A DNA stretch of 64,000 bases from Rugosimonospora sp040255525 (GTDB lineage Bacteria > Actinomycetota > Actinomycetes > Mycobacteriales > Micromonosporaceae), in NCBI GenBank assembly GCA_040255525.1, contig JBDZVD010000010.1, positions 34,574 to 98,573 of the forward strand, given 5' to 3'. The notes under the pieces are model-generated. The model had not been told where the DNA came from. It saw nothing but the letters and a program-made list of their open reading frames with translations, and made no database searches. This document shows positions 15,981 through 25,655 of this stretch, piece by piece (within the stretch, counting starts at the first letter, position 1; each line of letters opens with the position of its first letter). A program made the translations under genes and the position numbers.

Positions 15981-18509
15981 ATGGCACGCAACAGGGGCGC
16001 GCAGTCCAAGGTCGACCTGTCCGCCTTCGACCAGGCGGGGGCGCGGGTTCTGGACAACCCGCTGGTCACCGAGGTCGAGGACTCCTACCTGGAGTACGCG
16101 TTCTCGGTCATCCACTCCCGGGCACTGCCCGACGCGCGGGACGGTCTCAAGCCGGTGCACCGGCGGATCCTGTACTCGATGAGCGAGCAGGGGCACCGCC
16201 CCGACCGCGCGCACGTGAAGTCCGCCCGCGTCGTCGGTGACGTCATGGGTAAGTACCATCCGCACGGCGACGGTGCCATCTACGACGCGATGGTCCGCAT
16301 GGCGCAGGACTTCTCGCTGAACGCCCCGCTGATCGACGGGCACGGCAACTTCGGCTCCCCCGACGACGGGCCGGCCGCGTCCCGGTACACCGAGGCGCGG
16401 ATGTCCCGCGAGGCGATGCTGCTCGTGTCGGAGCTGGGCGAGGGTACGGTCGACTTCCGGCCGAACTACGACGGTTCGCTGACCGAGCCGAGCGTACTTC
16501 CGGCGGCCTTCCCCAACCTGCTGGTCAACGGCACCTCCGGGATCGCGGTCGGGATGGCCACCAACATGATCCCGCACAACCTTGGCGAGGTGGTCGCGGC
16601 GGCCCGCTGGCTGATCCGGCACCCGGCCGCGACGCTGGACAAGCTGATGGAGTTCGTACCGGGGCCCGACCTGCCGACCGGCGGCCTGCTGCTCGGCCTC
16701 GACGAGGTCCGCAAGGCGTACGAGACCGGTCGCGGCGTGGTGCGGATGCGTGCCCGGGTGGAGATCGGGCCGCTGGAGGGCAGCCGGAACCGGCAGGCCA
16801 TCACGGTGACGGAGTTGCCGTACGGGGTCGGCGCCGAGAAGGTCATCGAGTCGGTCAGCGAGGAGGTCCGGGGTCGGGCGATCACCTCCGGCCCGCGTAA
16901 GGGCCAGCGCCAGGCCGCGCGGTTGCAGGGCATCGCCGACATCAAGGACCTGACCGACCGGGAGAACGGCACCCGCGTGGTGATCGAGTGCAAGGTCGGC
17001 GTCAACCCGCAGGCGCTGCTCGCCGACCTGTACCGGCTCACTCCGCTGGAGCAGTCGTTCGGCGTGAACAATCTGGTCCTGGTCGACGGGCAGCCGCAGA
17101 CGCTGGGCCTGAAGGCGCTGCTCGAGGTGTTCCTGGCCCACCGCTACGACGTGGTGACCCGGCGCAGCACGTTCCGCCGGCAGAAGCGGCAGGAGCGGCT
17201 GCACCTGGTCGACGGTCTGCTCATCGCGCTGCTGAACATCGACAAGGTGGTGCGGCTGATCCGGGAGAGCGAGACCGCGCAGGCCGCCAAGGACGGCCTC
17301 ATGCGCCGGTTCAAGCTCACCGACGTGCAGGCCACGTACATCCTCGACACGCCGCTGCGGCGGCTGACCAAGTACGACCGGCTGGAGCTTTCGGGCGAGC
17401 AGAACCGGCTGCGCGAGGAGATCGCGGCGCTGTCCCGGATCCTCGACGATGAGAACGTCCTCAAGAAGGTGGTCTCCGACGAACTCGCCGCGGTGGCGAA
17501 GGAGTTCGGTGCGCCGCGGCGCACCACGCTGATCGACGGCGACCTCAAGGAGGTCCTCGCGGCGTCCGCGCCGGCCGGTCCGCTGGAGGTCGAGGACGAT
17601 CCGTGCCAGGTGATCCTGTCCGCCACCGGGCTGGTCGCGCGCACCGCCGCGGAGTCCGAGGAGGCCCGCGAGGGGCGCCGGCGCAGCGGCCGCATCAAGC
17701 ACGACGCGGTGCGGGCGGTCGTCCACGCCACCGCTCGCGGCCAGGTGCTGCTGGTGACGAACACCGGTCGGGCGTTCAAGACCGACGTGCTGCCGCTGCC
17801 GGTGCTGCCGGAGCAGTCGGGCACCGTGTCGGTGCGCGGCGGGATGTCGGCCTCCGAACTCGTGCCGCTCGAACCGGGGGAGAGGGTCATCGGTCTCGCG
17901 CCGCTCGGCGAACAGGCGGCCGGCTCGCCGGGGCTCGCGATGGGCACCCGTCACGGCGTGGTGAAGGTCGTCGCGCCGGAGTGGCCGGTTCGGGCGGACG
18001 AGTTCGAGGTCATCGGCCTCAAGGGCGACGACGAGGTGGTCGGCGCGACCTGGCTGGAGGACGGCAGCGAGACGCTGGCGTTCGTCACGTCGGACGCGTC
18101 GCTGCTACGGTTCGCCGCGACGCTGGTGCGCCCGCAGGGCCTTCGGGGCGGCGGCATGGCGGGGATCAACCTCGGCGCGAACGCGCAGGTGGTGTTCTTC
18201 GGCGCGATCCGCACCGATGACCCGCAGCACGGCGAGCCGATGGTGGTCACGGCGACCGGCCACAGCGTGAAGGTCACCCCGTTCGGCGGGTACCCGGCGA
18301 AGGGACGCGCCACCGGCGGTGTCCGCGCCCACCGCTTCCTGAAGGGGGAGGAGGGCCTGACCGTCGCCTGGATCGGGCCGCGCCCGGCGGGGGCGACCAG
18401 CACCGGCGATCCGGTCGAACTGCCAGCCGCGGACCAGCGCCGGGACGGCTCCGGCACGCCGGTGCGGGGAAGGCTCGACGTGGTCGGTCACGTCATCGAG
18501 CGCGGCTGA
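15981..18509 (+). CDS. parC: DNA topoisomerase IV subunit A (type IIA cleavage subunit)
   Basis: A protein of 842 residues. The winged-helix/tower core is clear: RALPDARDGLKPVHRRILY, GKYHPHGDGAIYDAMVRMAQ and the active-site tyrosine (about residue 136) in AASRYTEARMS, which forms the covalent link to DNA. The C-terminal 330 residues form a beta-pinwheel with repeats such as LLVTNTGRAFKT and VVTATGHSVKVTPF. A canonical GyrA box (QRRGGKG) was not found, which favours topoisomerase IV over gyrase. It lies directly downstream of parE. The stop codon falls inside the first unit of a tandem repeat. Confidence 0.93.
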   Translation: MARNRGAQSKVDLSAFDQAGARVLDNPLVTEVEDSYLEYAFSVIHSRALPDARDGLKPVHRRILYSMSEQGHRPDRAHVKSARVVGDVMGKYHPHGDGAIYDAMVRMAQDFSLNAPLIDGHGNFGSPDDGPAASRYTEARMSREAMLLVSELGEGTVDFRPNYDGSLTEPSVLPAAFPNLLVNGTSGIAVGMATNMIPHNLGEVVAAARWLIRHPAATLDKLMEFVPGPDLPTGGLLLGLDEVRKAYETGRGVVRMRARVEIGPLEGSRNRQAITVTELPYGVGAEKVIESVSEEVRGRAITSGPRKGQRQAARLQGIADIKDLTDRENGTRVVIECKVGVNPQALLADLYRLTPLEQSFGVNNLVLVDGQPQTLGLKALLEVFLAHRYDVVTRRSTFRRQKRQERLHLVDGLLIALLNIDKVVRLIRESETAQAAKDGLMRRFKLTDVQATYILDTPLRRLTKYDRLELSGEQNRLREEIAALSRILDDENVLKKVVSDELAAVAKEFGAPRRTTLIDGDLKEVLAASAPAGPLEVEDDPCQVILSATGLVARTAAESEEAREGRRRSGRIKHDAVRAVVHATARGQVLLVTNTGRAFKTDVLPLPVLPEQSGTVSVRGGMSASELVPLEPGERVIGLAPLGEQAAGSPGLAMGTRHGVVKVVAPEWPVRADEFEVIGLKGDDEVVGATWLEDGSETLAFVTSDASLLRFAATLVRPQGLRGGGMAGINLGANAQVVFFGAIRTDDPQHGEPMVVTATGHSVKVTPFGGYPAKGRATGGVRAHRFLKGEEGLTVAWIGPRPAGATSTGDPVELPAADQRRDGSGTPVRGRLDVVGHVIERG

Positions 18510-18610
18510 GCCCTGCTGGGCGCGGCTGAGCCCTGCTGGGCGCGGCTGAGCCTTGCTGAGCGCGGCTGAGCCCCGCTGAGCCCTGCTGAGCGCGGCTGAG
18601 CCCGGCTGAG
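18500..18610 (+). repeat. Tandem repeat with 10/20-bp period starting at the parC stop codon
   Basis: About eleven decamers alternate between forms like GCGCGGCTGA and GCCCTGCTGR, mostly as 20-bp pairs. Units 1 and 2 are identical and later ones carry one or two changes. The first unit contains the last codons and TGA stop of parC, so the array begins inside the gene. There are no spacers and no encoded protein. Confidence 0.85.
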
Positions 18611-18638
18611 GCCGGAGAAGAAGCCCCCCACCCGACGC

Positions 18639-18671
18639 GAACCGGCCCGGGCACCTCGCCCGGGCCGGTTC
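18639..18671. terminator. Bidirectional terminator: perfect 14-bp stem, 5-nt loop
   Basis: GAACCGGCCCGGGC, loop ACCTC, GCCCGGGCCGGTTC. It sits between the convergent parC and pectate lyase genes, 15 bp from the stop of the latter. There is no T run, as is usual in high-GC actinomycetes. Confidence 0.8.
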
Positions 18672-18685
18672 ATCGTCCGGTGGGG

Positions 18686-20080
18686 TTACCGGTACGTGAT
18701 GTCGGACGTCGAGAAGTTGCAGTAGCCGTCGCCCATGCCGTCGCCCAGGTACGGCGGCTCACTGCCCTTCGGTACGCCGTCGTACTCGGCGCAGATGTGC
18801 GTCTTGGAGCCATTGATGAGCGTGACCCGGGTCAGGGTCGCCGTGTCACCCCAGTTGATGTTGATGCCCACGACGTACTTGGCGCTGTCCAGGATCACGT
18901 TGTCGACCGTCACGTGGCGCTGGTACGAGTTCGTGCAGTTGCCGCAGGCCCGGTACAGCTTGCCGATCGACTTGGCGTAGAAGCCCGAGATGTGTACGGT
19001 GCCCGAGCCGTTGTGCTGGAACACCTTGTCGTCGGCGCTCATCGCCCCGCCGCCGATGACGTACGAGTCGCCGTTGGTGCCCTTGAACGTCGCGGCGTCC
19101 TCGCCGACGTCCTCCCACCACACGTTCTGGATGGTGCAGCGGCCCTCGCAGTGCACGCCGTCACCGGCCGGCGAGCCGATGATGACGTTCTTGATGGTGG
19201 CGCCGTCGGCCAGGTCGAACATCGGGTCCTGGCTCTCGCTCTGGCTTCCGTCGCCGATGCAGCAGTAACGCTTGAGCCCACCGTCGAACGTGCCGCTCAC
19301 ACTGATCGTGCCGGACACCGAGACGTCACCGGTCTTGGTCGGCCAGTTGGTGGTCGGCGGCGCGGTCGTGGGTGGCGGCGTCGTCCGGGTGGGCGTCGGG
19401 GTCGGTGAGGTCCTGGTCGGCGTCGCGGTCGGCGAAGTCGGCGGCGTGGTGACCGACGAGTCCACCGTGACGTCGTCGAAGTTGCCGGTGGAGTACGCCG
19501 TCTGCAGGCCGATGCGGCCGCTGGCGACCACGGAGCTGCTGCCGCTGCCGATGCTGGAGCCGTTGACCGAGCCGCTGATCGTCGAGCCGTTCGTGGTCAG
19601 CGCCAGGGTGTACCAGGTGCCCGTCGAGACGGTCTGCGATTTGCTGGCCAGTACGGTCACCGCACCGCTGTTGACCGCCTGCAACTGCATGAGGTTGCCC
19701 GGCATCAGAGCCAGGCGGTAGAAGGTAGTGGAGCTGCTCGCGCGGGCGAGCAGGCCGACGAAGCCGCCCGAGCCCAGGCTGAGCGGCTTGACCCTGGCCT
19801 GCACGGTGTAGCTGGTCCAGCCGGTGTCGCCGGCGAACAGGCGAGCGTTTTCGCTGCTGCCCTTCGACTGCTGGACGGCCTTCGTCCCGTCGGTGACGAC
19901 GGTCCAGGTGCCGCCGGACTTCGACCACCCGTTGGTGGTGCCGTCCTCGAAGTTCGCGCTGAACACCGTCGCGGCGAACGCCAGTTGCGTCACGCCGATC
20001 AGGCCGATGGCCAGCGTGGCGGTGCCGCCCGCGGCCAGTAACTTCCACGATCTCCGGCGAGATCGGGTCTGCGATCCCAT
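18686..20080 (-). CDS. Secreted PL3 pectate lyase with N-terminal LamG-like module
   Basis: A protein of 464 residues. A signal peptide (RRRSWKLLAAGG through LAFAA) is followed by a beta-sandwich module at about 35-205 (FSANFEDGTTNGWSKSGGTW and FVGLLARASSSTTFYRLALM), the LamG/family 16-like fold that often binds polysaccharide. A Thr/Pro linker at about 215-255 leads to a catalytic domain with the PL3 hallmarks DGVHCEGRCTIQNVWWEDV, GEDAATFKG and KVFQHNGSGTVHI, plus the cysteine pattern of that family. PL3 enzymes cleave polygalacturonate by beta-elimination with calcium. The ATG at 20080 is chosen because GGAGG lies 7-8 bases upstream and the signal peptide follows directly. Together with the PL1 gene at 49-50 kb it indicates pectin use. 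Confidence 0.88.
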   Translation of the reverse strand: MGSQTRSRRRSWKLLAAGGTATLAIGLIGVTQLAFAATVFSANFEDGTTNGWSKSGGTWTVVTDGTKAVQQSKGSSENARLFAGDTGWTSYTVQARVKPLSLGSGGFVGLLARASSSTTFYRLALMPGNLMQLQAVNSGAVTVLASKSQTVSTGTWYTLALTTNGSTISGSVNGSSIGSGSSSVVASGRIGLQTAYSTGNFDDVTVDSSVTTPPTSPTATPTRTSPTPTPTRTTPPPTTAPPTTNWPTKTGDVSVSGTISVSGTFDGGLKRYCCIGDGSQSESQDPMFDLADGATIKNVIIGSPAGDGVHCEGRCTIQNVWWEDVGEDAATFKGTNGDSYVIGGGAMSADDKVFQHNGSGTVHISGFYAKSIGKLYRACGNCTNSYQRHVTVDNVILDSAKYVVGININWGDTATLTRVTLINGSKTHICAEYDGVPKGSEPPYLGDGMGDGYCNFSTSDITYR

Positions 20081-20408
20081 AATCGCAACCTCCGGTACTA
20101 GGAAGCAGGCGCGTGTTGCGCGCGCGTGGGACGAAGAGGGGCCGGTGGGCGAGAATCCGTCGCGGTGCACCGGCTTGCCCGTAACCGGGAACGCGCGTCC
20201 GCGAAGCTGGGACAGCCCCATGGGAAAGCGCATTCCCAGACGACAAAGTCCCACGTCGTATCGGCAATAGTCAATAGAAGGGGTGTGCAGGTTCGTTGCA
20301 GCGCCAGCCGAACTCCGCTGCGCGCGGCGGCGTCGCGGTACGCGCCGCTGCCGCCGTTGGGCGGTGGGCCGGTGGGTTGGGCTCCCGGCGCCGCGGGGCG
20401 GCTTTGCG
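20081..20408. other. Intergenic region upstream of the PL3 gene
   Basis: About 330 bp between two minus-strand genes. On the minus strand it contains a TTGACT element near 20268-20273, but no good -10 box at the right distance was seen. The GGAGG ribosome site of the PL3 gene is at its left end. No gene is supported. Confidence 0.35.
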
Positions 20409-21674
20409 TCAGGCGCTCGCGAGGCGGCGGCCGGCCGAGCGGTACGGCTCGGCCAGCTCCTCGTCGATCCGTGCGCAGTCCGCCGGCCCGAGCGTGACGG
20501 CGGCCGCCTGCGGCGGGCGGGACTCGATCATCCTGGCCCGAAGCCCGGTCGGCGGATGGGTGGCAGACATCGACACCTCGTCGCGGACCGACAGCTGCCG
20601 CATCCCGGGAAGCCGGGCCGCCGCGGCGGCCCGGGCCTCGTCCGCCGCCGGCAGCCAGCCCGCGACCGGCTCGCCGCGCCGCGCCTGCCGGCACACCAGC
20701 GGGTACAGGATCTCCCGGAGAACCAGCGTGTCCGCCAGGCCGGCGGCCGCCTCGCTGCCCGCCGCCCGGGCGGCCAACTCGTCGGACAGGTACTCGGCGC
20801 GCTGCGAGTCGCGCAGGGACACCCGGGCGAGCGCGAAGTGTCCACAGAGGACTATCCGGCGCAGGGTACCGAGCGTGACCCGGGCCGCCGCCCCGGCGGC
20901 GCGGCCGGCCGTTCCCCCGCCTCGTACCGGCGGTGGAGCCAGCAGGTCGGCGAGCGCGCCCAGCGTGGCCAGCGGGATGTGGGTCAGCGGACCGCGCCGG
21001 GCGTCGCCGTTGACGAAGTGACCCAGTTCGTGTGCGAGCAGGGCGACCCGCTGCTGCGGCGGCAGCACCGTCCACATCGCCACGCCGAGCGTCAACGACC
21101 GGCGGCGGCGCAGCCCGGCGGCGCGGGCCGAGGCGTTGAACCACGGGTCGACGCACACGACGTGCGGTGCCGGCGCGCCGATCGTGGCGGCTACCCGGTC
21201 GATGAGCCGGAACAGGGTGGGTGCCCGCGACCGGTCGATCCGGCAGTACCGGTCGTCGAGCCGGCCCAGCTTCGGCCAGGCAGCGAGCGCGAGCAGGATG
21301 AGCAGCACGCCCGGCGCGATCCGCCAACCGGGGAACCGGTCCGCGACGAGGTAGGCGCCGGCGGCCAGCAGACCCGCCACCATCGCGAACAGGAGCAGGG
21401 CCGCGCCAAGCAGGCAGAGTCGGGCGGTACCCCAGGCACGGCGGCCGACCGGCCTGCCCGCGAGCGCGGCGAACTGGGCGGTGGTCAGCCGGTACGCGCT
21501 GCGGAACAGTGCCCGGTCCAGCCACGGCCACCCGGCCTCCGGCTTGCGCCGGTGAGGCTCGTACCGGTCCAGCCCCCACTCGCAGGCTGGGCACCACGGT
21601 GTCGCGCGGGGGATCCGGGTCAGCGCCCGGCCACAGCAAGGACATCCGCCGTCACGTCCGGCCGCTGCGCTCAC
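20409..21674 (-). CDS. M48-family membrane zinc metalloprotease
   Basis: A protein of 421 residues. The N-terminus has two CxxC pairs (CPCC and CPAC), probably a zinc ribbon. Two hydrophobic helices follow (LCLLGAALLLFAMVAGLLAAGAYL; APGVLLILLALAAW). The catalytic motif is HELGH in ALLAHELGHFVNGDARR, with the third ligand glutamate in AEYLSDELAAR, as in HtpX/Ste24-type M48 proteases. This family cleaves membrane or surface proteins in quality control. The GTG start at 21674 lies just after a GACAAT -10-like box (21683-21688, minus), suggesting a leaderless message. No obvious functional partner is adjacent. Confidence 0.85.
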   Translation of the reverse strand: MSAAAGRDGGCPCCGRALTRIPRATPWCPACEWGLDRYEPHRRKPEAGWPWLDRALFRSAYRLTTAQFAALAGRPVGRRAWGTARLCLLGAALLLFAMVAGLLAAGAYLVADRFPGWRIAPGVLLILLALAAWPKLGRLDDRYCRIDRSRAPTLFRLIDRVAATIGAPAPHVVCVDPWFNASARAAGLRRRRSLTLGVAMWTVLPPQQRVALLAHELGHFVNGDARRGPLTHIPLATLGALADLLAPPPVRGGGTAGRAAGAAARVTLGTLRRIVLCGHFALARVSLRDSQRAEYLSDELAARAAGSEAAAGLADTLVLREILYPLVCRQARRGEPVAGWLPAADEARAAAAARLPGMRQLSVRDEVSMSATHPPTGLRARMIESRPPQAAAVTLGPADCARIDEELAEPYRSAGRRLASA

Positions 21675-21931
21675 AGCGAAGAATTGTCCCGCACCGGCCG
21701 CCCACCGCCGGCCGGTTCGGGCGACCTGCCGCGCCCCTCGAAGCGTTCCGGATCCGGCGTGACGGGCCCTGGCGTTTCGCGGACCGCGTCGTCGCCGGCC
21801 GCGGCACGGCCCGGCGTTCGTGCGGTGCGCCTCCGCCTGGCGGCTGCGAGGCGACCAGACGCGACCGGTTCACCCGGTCACCGGGAAGGTCCGGAATCCT
21901 CGCTTTCGCCGGTATCGACCCGGAACGTGGG

Positions 21932-21937
21932 TAGGCT
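21932..21937 (+). promoter_or_regulatory. -10 box (TAGGCT) of the GT87 gene
   Basis: TAGGCT ends 8 nt before the in-frame GTG at 21946, so the transcript would start at about the start codon. No clear -35 box. Confidence 0.4.
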
Positions 21938-21945
21938 TCGCTTCA

Positions 21946-23289
21946 GTGAGCCGTGGTCGGGAAGCGATGCCCTCCAGCCCTTGGCGCGCGACGCCGTCGG
22001 GTCTTCGGCGGGTGCTGATCGCGCTGGGGCTGTTCGCCGGCTCCGCCGCGCTGCTGACATACGGGCTGCTGCACATGCGCGACCCGGGATACCTGTACGA
22101 CAGCGGCGTGTACCGGAACATGGGCGGCGAGCGGGTACTGCGCCACCTGCCGCTCTACGACGACGCCGATCCCTCGGGCCTGTCCGGGCTGTTCACCTAC
22201 CCACCGTTCGCGGCACTGCTGTTCACCGCCATCGTGCGGGTGCCGCCTCCGGTCTACGCGGTGGCTTTCCCGGCCGCCTGCGCGGCCGCGCTGCTGGCGA
22301 GCGTCTGGCTGTCGCTGCGGTTGGCCGGCCGGGCAGCCGGCCCTCGCCGCGTCACCGAGGCGCTGGTGCTCGGTGCGCTCCTGCTGTGGATCCAGCCGGT
22401 GCGGTGGACGATGTTCCTCGGCCAGATCAACCTGTTCCTGCTGGCGGCGGTGCTGGCGGACCTGGCCGCGCCGCGCGGGCGATGGTACCGGGGCGCGGCC
22501 ATCGGTCTCGCGTCCGGCATCAAACTCACCCCCGCGCTGTTCATCGTCCATCTGGTGGTGACCCGCCAGTTCCGTGCGGCGGTCACCGCCGCGGTCACCT
22601 TCGCCGCCACCGCCGGCGTGGCGTTCGCCGTCCTGCCCCACGATTCGCTCGCCTTCTGGCGGCGGGCGGTGTTCGACACCCGCCGGGTCGGCCCGGAAAG
22701 CTATGCCGACAACCAGTCGCTGGCCGGCATGCTGACCCGCAGCCTGAAGGTCACCGAACTCGCGCCCGCCACCGCGCTGGCGGTGTCGGTCGGGGTGGCC
22801 GCCGCCGGCCTCGGCGTCGCGTGCCTCGCCCACCTGCGCGGACGTGCCCTGGCGGGCGCCTGCGCCGCCGGGGTCACCGGCCTGCTCGTCTCGCCGATCA
22901 GTTGGTCGCACCACTGGGTGTGGTTCGTGCCGGTCTTCACGCTGGCCTGGAGCGTGGCCCTCCGGTTGCGCCCCGGCACACTGCCGGCCGCCGTGTCGCG
23001 CTGGCGGTCGACCCTGGCCGTGGGCGGTGCCGGCGTGGTGTGGTTCCTGCTCACCCCGCCGGGCTTCCACCACCTGACCGCGCGCAACCCGCACCTACCC
23101 GGGTGGGTGCTCGCCCGGCCCTGGTACCAGGCACTGGCCCGGGACATCGACGTGTGGCTGGGAATCGCCGCGCTCACGGCGATCACGGTACTGGCGCTGT
23201 CCGGGCCCCCGCCCGCCCCCGGGCCGGTACCCGGAGCGGAACGTGTCGACCGCGACCGGGAGGCCCGGGGGGCGGCGGGCACCGGGTGA
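21946..23289 (+). CDS. GT87-family (DUF2029) membrane glycosyltransferase
   Basis: A protein of 447 residues with about 10-11 hydrophobic helices and the GT87 periplasmic signature early in the chain: DPGYLYDSGVYRNMGG and the following LYDDADPSGLSGLFTYPPFA. Also present are the conserved FLGQINLFLLAAVLADL and ASGIKLTPALFI segments. Relatives in mycobacteria are polyprenol-phosphate-mannose-dependent alpha-mannosyltransferases acting on lipoglycans or arabinan precursors. The substrate here is not known. The start is uncertain: GTG at 21946 fits a leaderless promoter, while ATG at 21967 would shorten the cytoplasmic tail by 7 residues. Confidence 0.85.
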   Translation: MSRGREAMPSSPWRATPSGLRRVLIALGLFAGSAALLTYGLLHMRDPGYLYDSGVYRNMGGERVLRHLPLYDDADPSGLSGLFTYPPFAALLFTAIVRVPPPVYAVAFPAACAAALLASVWLSLRLAGRAAGPRRVTEALVLGALLLWIQPVRWTMFLGQINLFLLAAVLADLAAPRGRWYRGAAIGLASGIKLTPALFIVHLVVTRQFRAAVTAAVTFAATAGVAFAVLPHDSLAFWRRAVFDTRRVGPESYADNQSLAGMLTRSLKVTELAPATALAVSVGVAAAGLGVACLAHLRGRALAGACAAGVTGLLVSPISWSHHWVWFVPVFTLAWSVALRLRPGTLPAAVSRWRSTLAVGGAGVVWFLLTPPGFHHLTARNPHLPGWVLARPWYQALARDIDVWLGIAALTAITVLALSGPPPAPGPVPGAERVDRDREARGAAGTG

Positions 23290-23446
23290 CGGCCGGCCGG
23301 CGCCGGCCGCGGCTCGGGTGCGCTCCTGGCACGGTGCGATGAGGTTGCCCGCCGGATCGGTCCTCGCGGCGCTACGCGGCCGCCGGGTGTTTGCCCGCCG
23401 AGGATCGGGGTAGGAGCGTGGTCCATACCGATGAGGGGGATGCTTC

Positions 23447-25540
23447 GTGGCCGGACCGATCAGTCCTCGTCCGGTTCACCAGTGGCAGCCGGACTTCCTG
23501 CCCGCGTACCTGTCGAACGGACTGATCGGCCTGCGCGTGGGTCACATCCCGCTGCTGTACGGCATCGCCATGCTCAGCGGCTTCGAGGGCCTGGACCCGG
23601 AGACGTTGGTCGAGTCGTTCGCGCCCGTGCCATACCCGCTCGGTGGCGACATCCGCATCGGCCGGGTCGCGCTGTCCGACCCGGGTCGGGCGAAGCTGCG
23701 GGAACAGCGCTACGACTTCTCCTGCGGCGAGCTGCACACCACCGTGGACTTCGACGCCGACGGCGTGCGGGCCGAGCTCGAGATCGTCACGCTGTGCAGC
23801 CGCACCCAGCCGACCATCGTGCTGCAAGAGGTGAAGCTGCGCGTCGACGCCGACACCGAGCTCACCATGTCGACGGCCGTGGACTCCCGGGAGACCCCCG
23901 GCTCGTGGACGCACGACGAACCGGGCAGCCTGGAGAGCCGGTCGGACTGGCCGGAGGGGCCGTTTCGCTGGCGCAGCATCGGCGACCTGAGCGCGTGCGG
24001 CATCACGTTCGCGACCGAGCTGATCGGCATGGACCGGTACGAGCGGTCGTTCGATCACAAGTCCGGCGAACTGCTGACGACCACCTACATGTTCCAGGCC
24101 CGGGCGGGTCAGGAGTACCGGCTGCGCCAGGTGGTCAGCCTGGTCCCGCAGTCCCTGCACTCCCAGCCGCACATGCAGGCGGCCAGGCTGGTGGACGAGG
24201 CCCGCTGGCGCGGGTTCGACAACCTTCGCCAGGACAACCGCGTCGCGTGGCAGAGGCTCTGGCGGGGACGGATCGTGCTGGAGGGGGCGTCGAGCCGGTG
24301 GCAGGCCTTCGCCGACGCGTCGTTCTACTACCTGCAGGCGTCGGTACACGCGTCCTCGCCAAGCGCCACATCGGTGTTCGGCCTCTCGTACTGGCCGAAC
24401 TACCACTACTACCGCGGTCACCTGATGTGGGACCTGGAGACCTTTGCCGTACCGCCGCTGCTGCTCACCCAGCCGGCGGCCGCTCAGGGCATGCTGCGCT
24501 ACCGCAGTTCCCGACTGCCGGCCGCGAGTGCCAACGCGACGCTGACCGGCTACCACGGCGCGCAGTTCCCCTGGGAGAGCAGCCTGCGGATGGGGCACGA
24601 GGCCGCGCCGCTCGGGGCGCGGGGACCGGCGACCGAGCACCACGTCAGCATGGACGTGGCTATCGCGTTCGCCCGGTACGTGCACGCGACCGGCGACAAC
24701 ACCTTCGCGCGCAACGAGGCGTGGCCGCTGCTGGCCGGTGTCGCCGACTGGATCGAAAGCCGCGTCGAGCGCACCGAGCGCGGGTACGAGATCCGCGGCG
24801 TGATCGGCATCGCGGAGACCGAAACGCCGGTCAACAACAGCGCGTTCACCAACATGGCCGCGGCCGTCGCGCTCCGGGAGACCACCGCGATCGCGCGCAA
24901 GCTCCAGCTGCCGTACCGGCGGTGCTGGGAGGCGATCGCCAGCGGGATGGTCATCCCGGAGGATCCGGAACAGGGCATCATCGTCACGCACGACGAGTAC
25001 CGGTCGGACGAAGAGCAGGGAGCGACCCCGGAGCCGCCGGCCGGGATGTTCCCCGTCGGTTTCCAGGTGGATCCCGAACTCGAGCGCCGGACGCTGAAGT
25101 ACTACGTCGCGATGGCGGACAAGTACGCGGGCCAACCGATGCTCTCGTCGATGCTCGGCGTGTATGCGGCCCGGCTCGGGGACCGGGCCCGCTCGCTGGA
25201 GCTGTTCGAGAGGGGGTACGCGGATTTCATGGTCGACCCGTACACCATCACCCTGGAGTACAGCCCGAACGCTTTCCCCGACCACCCGCGGGCCGGCCCG
25301 TTCACCGCCAACCTGGGCGGTTTCCTGACCAGTTGCCTGTACGGCCTGACCGGCATGCAACTCAGCGCGGGAGACCCGTCGACCTGGTTCCGCCGCAAGG
25401 TGATCCTGCCGAAGGGATGGGACGCGATCCACTCGGACAGCGTCTGGGTCCGGGGCCGGCCGGTCCCGCTGCACGCCGACCACGGCGACGACCGGGGCCA
25501 GTTCGGCGAGGGCGGCGAGGAGAGCGACGCCGCCTGGTGA
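23447..25540 (+). CDS. Glycoside hydrolase/phosphorylase family 65 protein
   Basis: A protein of 697 residues without a signal peptide, so it is cytoplasmic. The N-terminal 250 residues form the GH65 beta-sandwich (YLSNGLIGLRVGHIPLLYGI). The (alpha/alpha)6 barrel carries YRGHLMWDLETFAVPPLLL, YHGAQFPWESSLRMG and the region GIAETETPVNNSAFTNMAAA where the general acid glutamate is expected. Family 65 includes trehalose, maltose and kojibiose phosphorylases, acid trehalase and the glucosidase of glucosylgalactosyl-hydroxylysine. The last two are closer in these motifs, because a GPDE phosphorylase signature is absent. The GTG start has AGGGGG 8 bases upstream. The precise disaccharide is unknown. 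Confidence 0.85.
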   Translation: MAGPISPRPVHQWQPDFLPAYLSNGLIGLRVGHIPLLYGIAMLSGFEGLDPETLVESFAPVPYPLGGDIRIGRVALSDPGRAKLREQRYDFSCGELHTTVDFDADGVRAELEIVTLCSRTQPTIVLQEVKLRVDADTELTMSTAVDSRETPGSWTHDEPGSLESRSDWPEGPFRWRSIGDLSACGITFATELIGMDRYERSFDHKSGELLTTTYMFQARAGQEYRLRQVVSLVPQSLHSQPHMQAARLVDEARWRGFDNLRQDNRVAWQRLWRGRIVLEGASSRWQAFADASFYYLQASVHASSPSATSVFGLSYWPNYHYYRGHLMWDLETFAVPPLLLTQPAAAQGMLRYRSSRLPAASANATLTGYHGAQFPWESSLRMGHEAAPLGARGPATEHHVSMDVAIAFARYVHATGDNTFARNEAWPLLAGVADWIESRVERTERGYEIRGVIGIAETETPVNNSAFTNMAAAVALRETTAIARKLQLPYRRCWEAIASGMVIPEDPEQGIIVTHDEYRSDEEQGATPEPPAGMFPVGFQVDPELERRTLKYYVAMADKYAGQPMLSSMLGVYAARLGDRARSLELFERGYADFMVDPYTITLEYSPNAFPDHPRAGPFTANLGGFLTSCLYGLTGMQLSAGDPSTWFRRKVILPKGWDAIHSDSVWVRGRPVPLHADHGDDRGQFGEGGEESDAAW

Positions 25541-25655
25541 CCGGCGACCGATCGGCGACTGATCCGGCCGGTCGAGCAGTGCCGCCGGCCAGGGCGAGCC
25601 GCCGCCGTGACATGATCCCGGTAGCCGCGTCGAGCGCTCCGGGAGGCGGGTAGGT

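Noticed and set aside
18500..18610. Tandem repeats considered as a CRISPR array
   Set aside because: The units are 10-20 bp and contiguous, with no unique spacers, and no cas gene is present.
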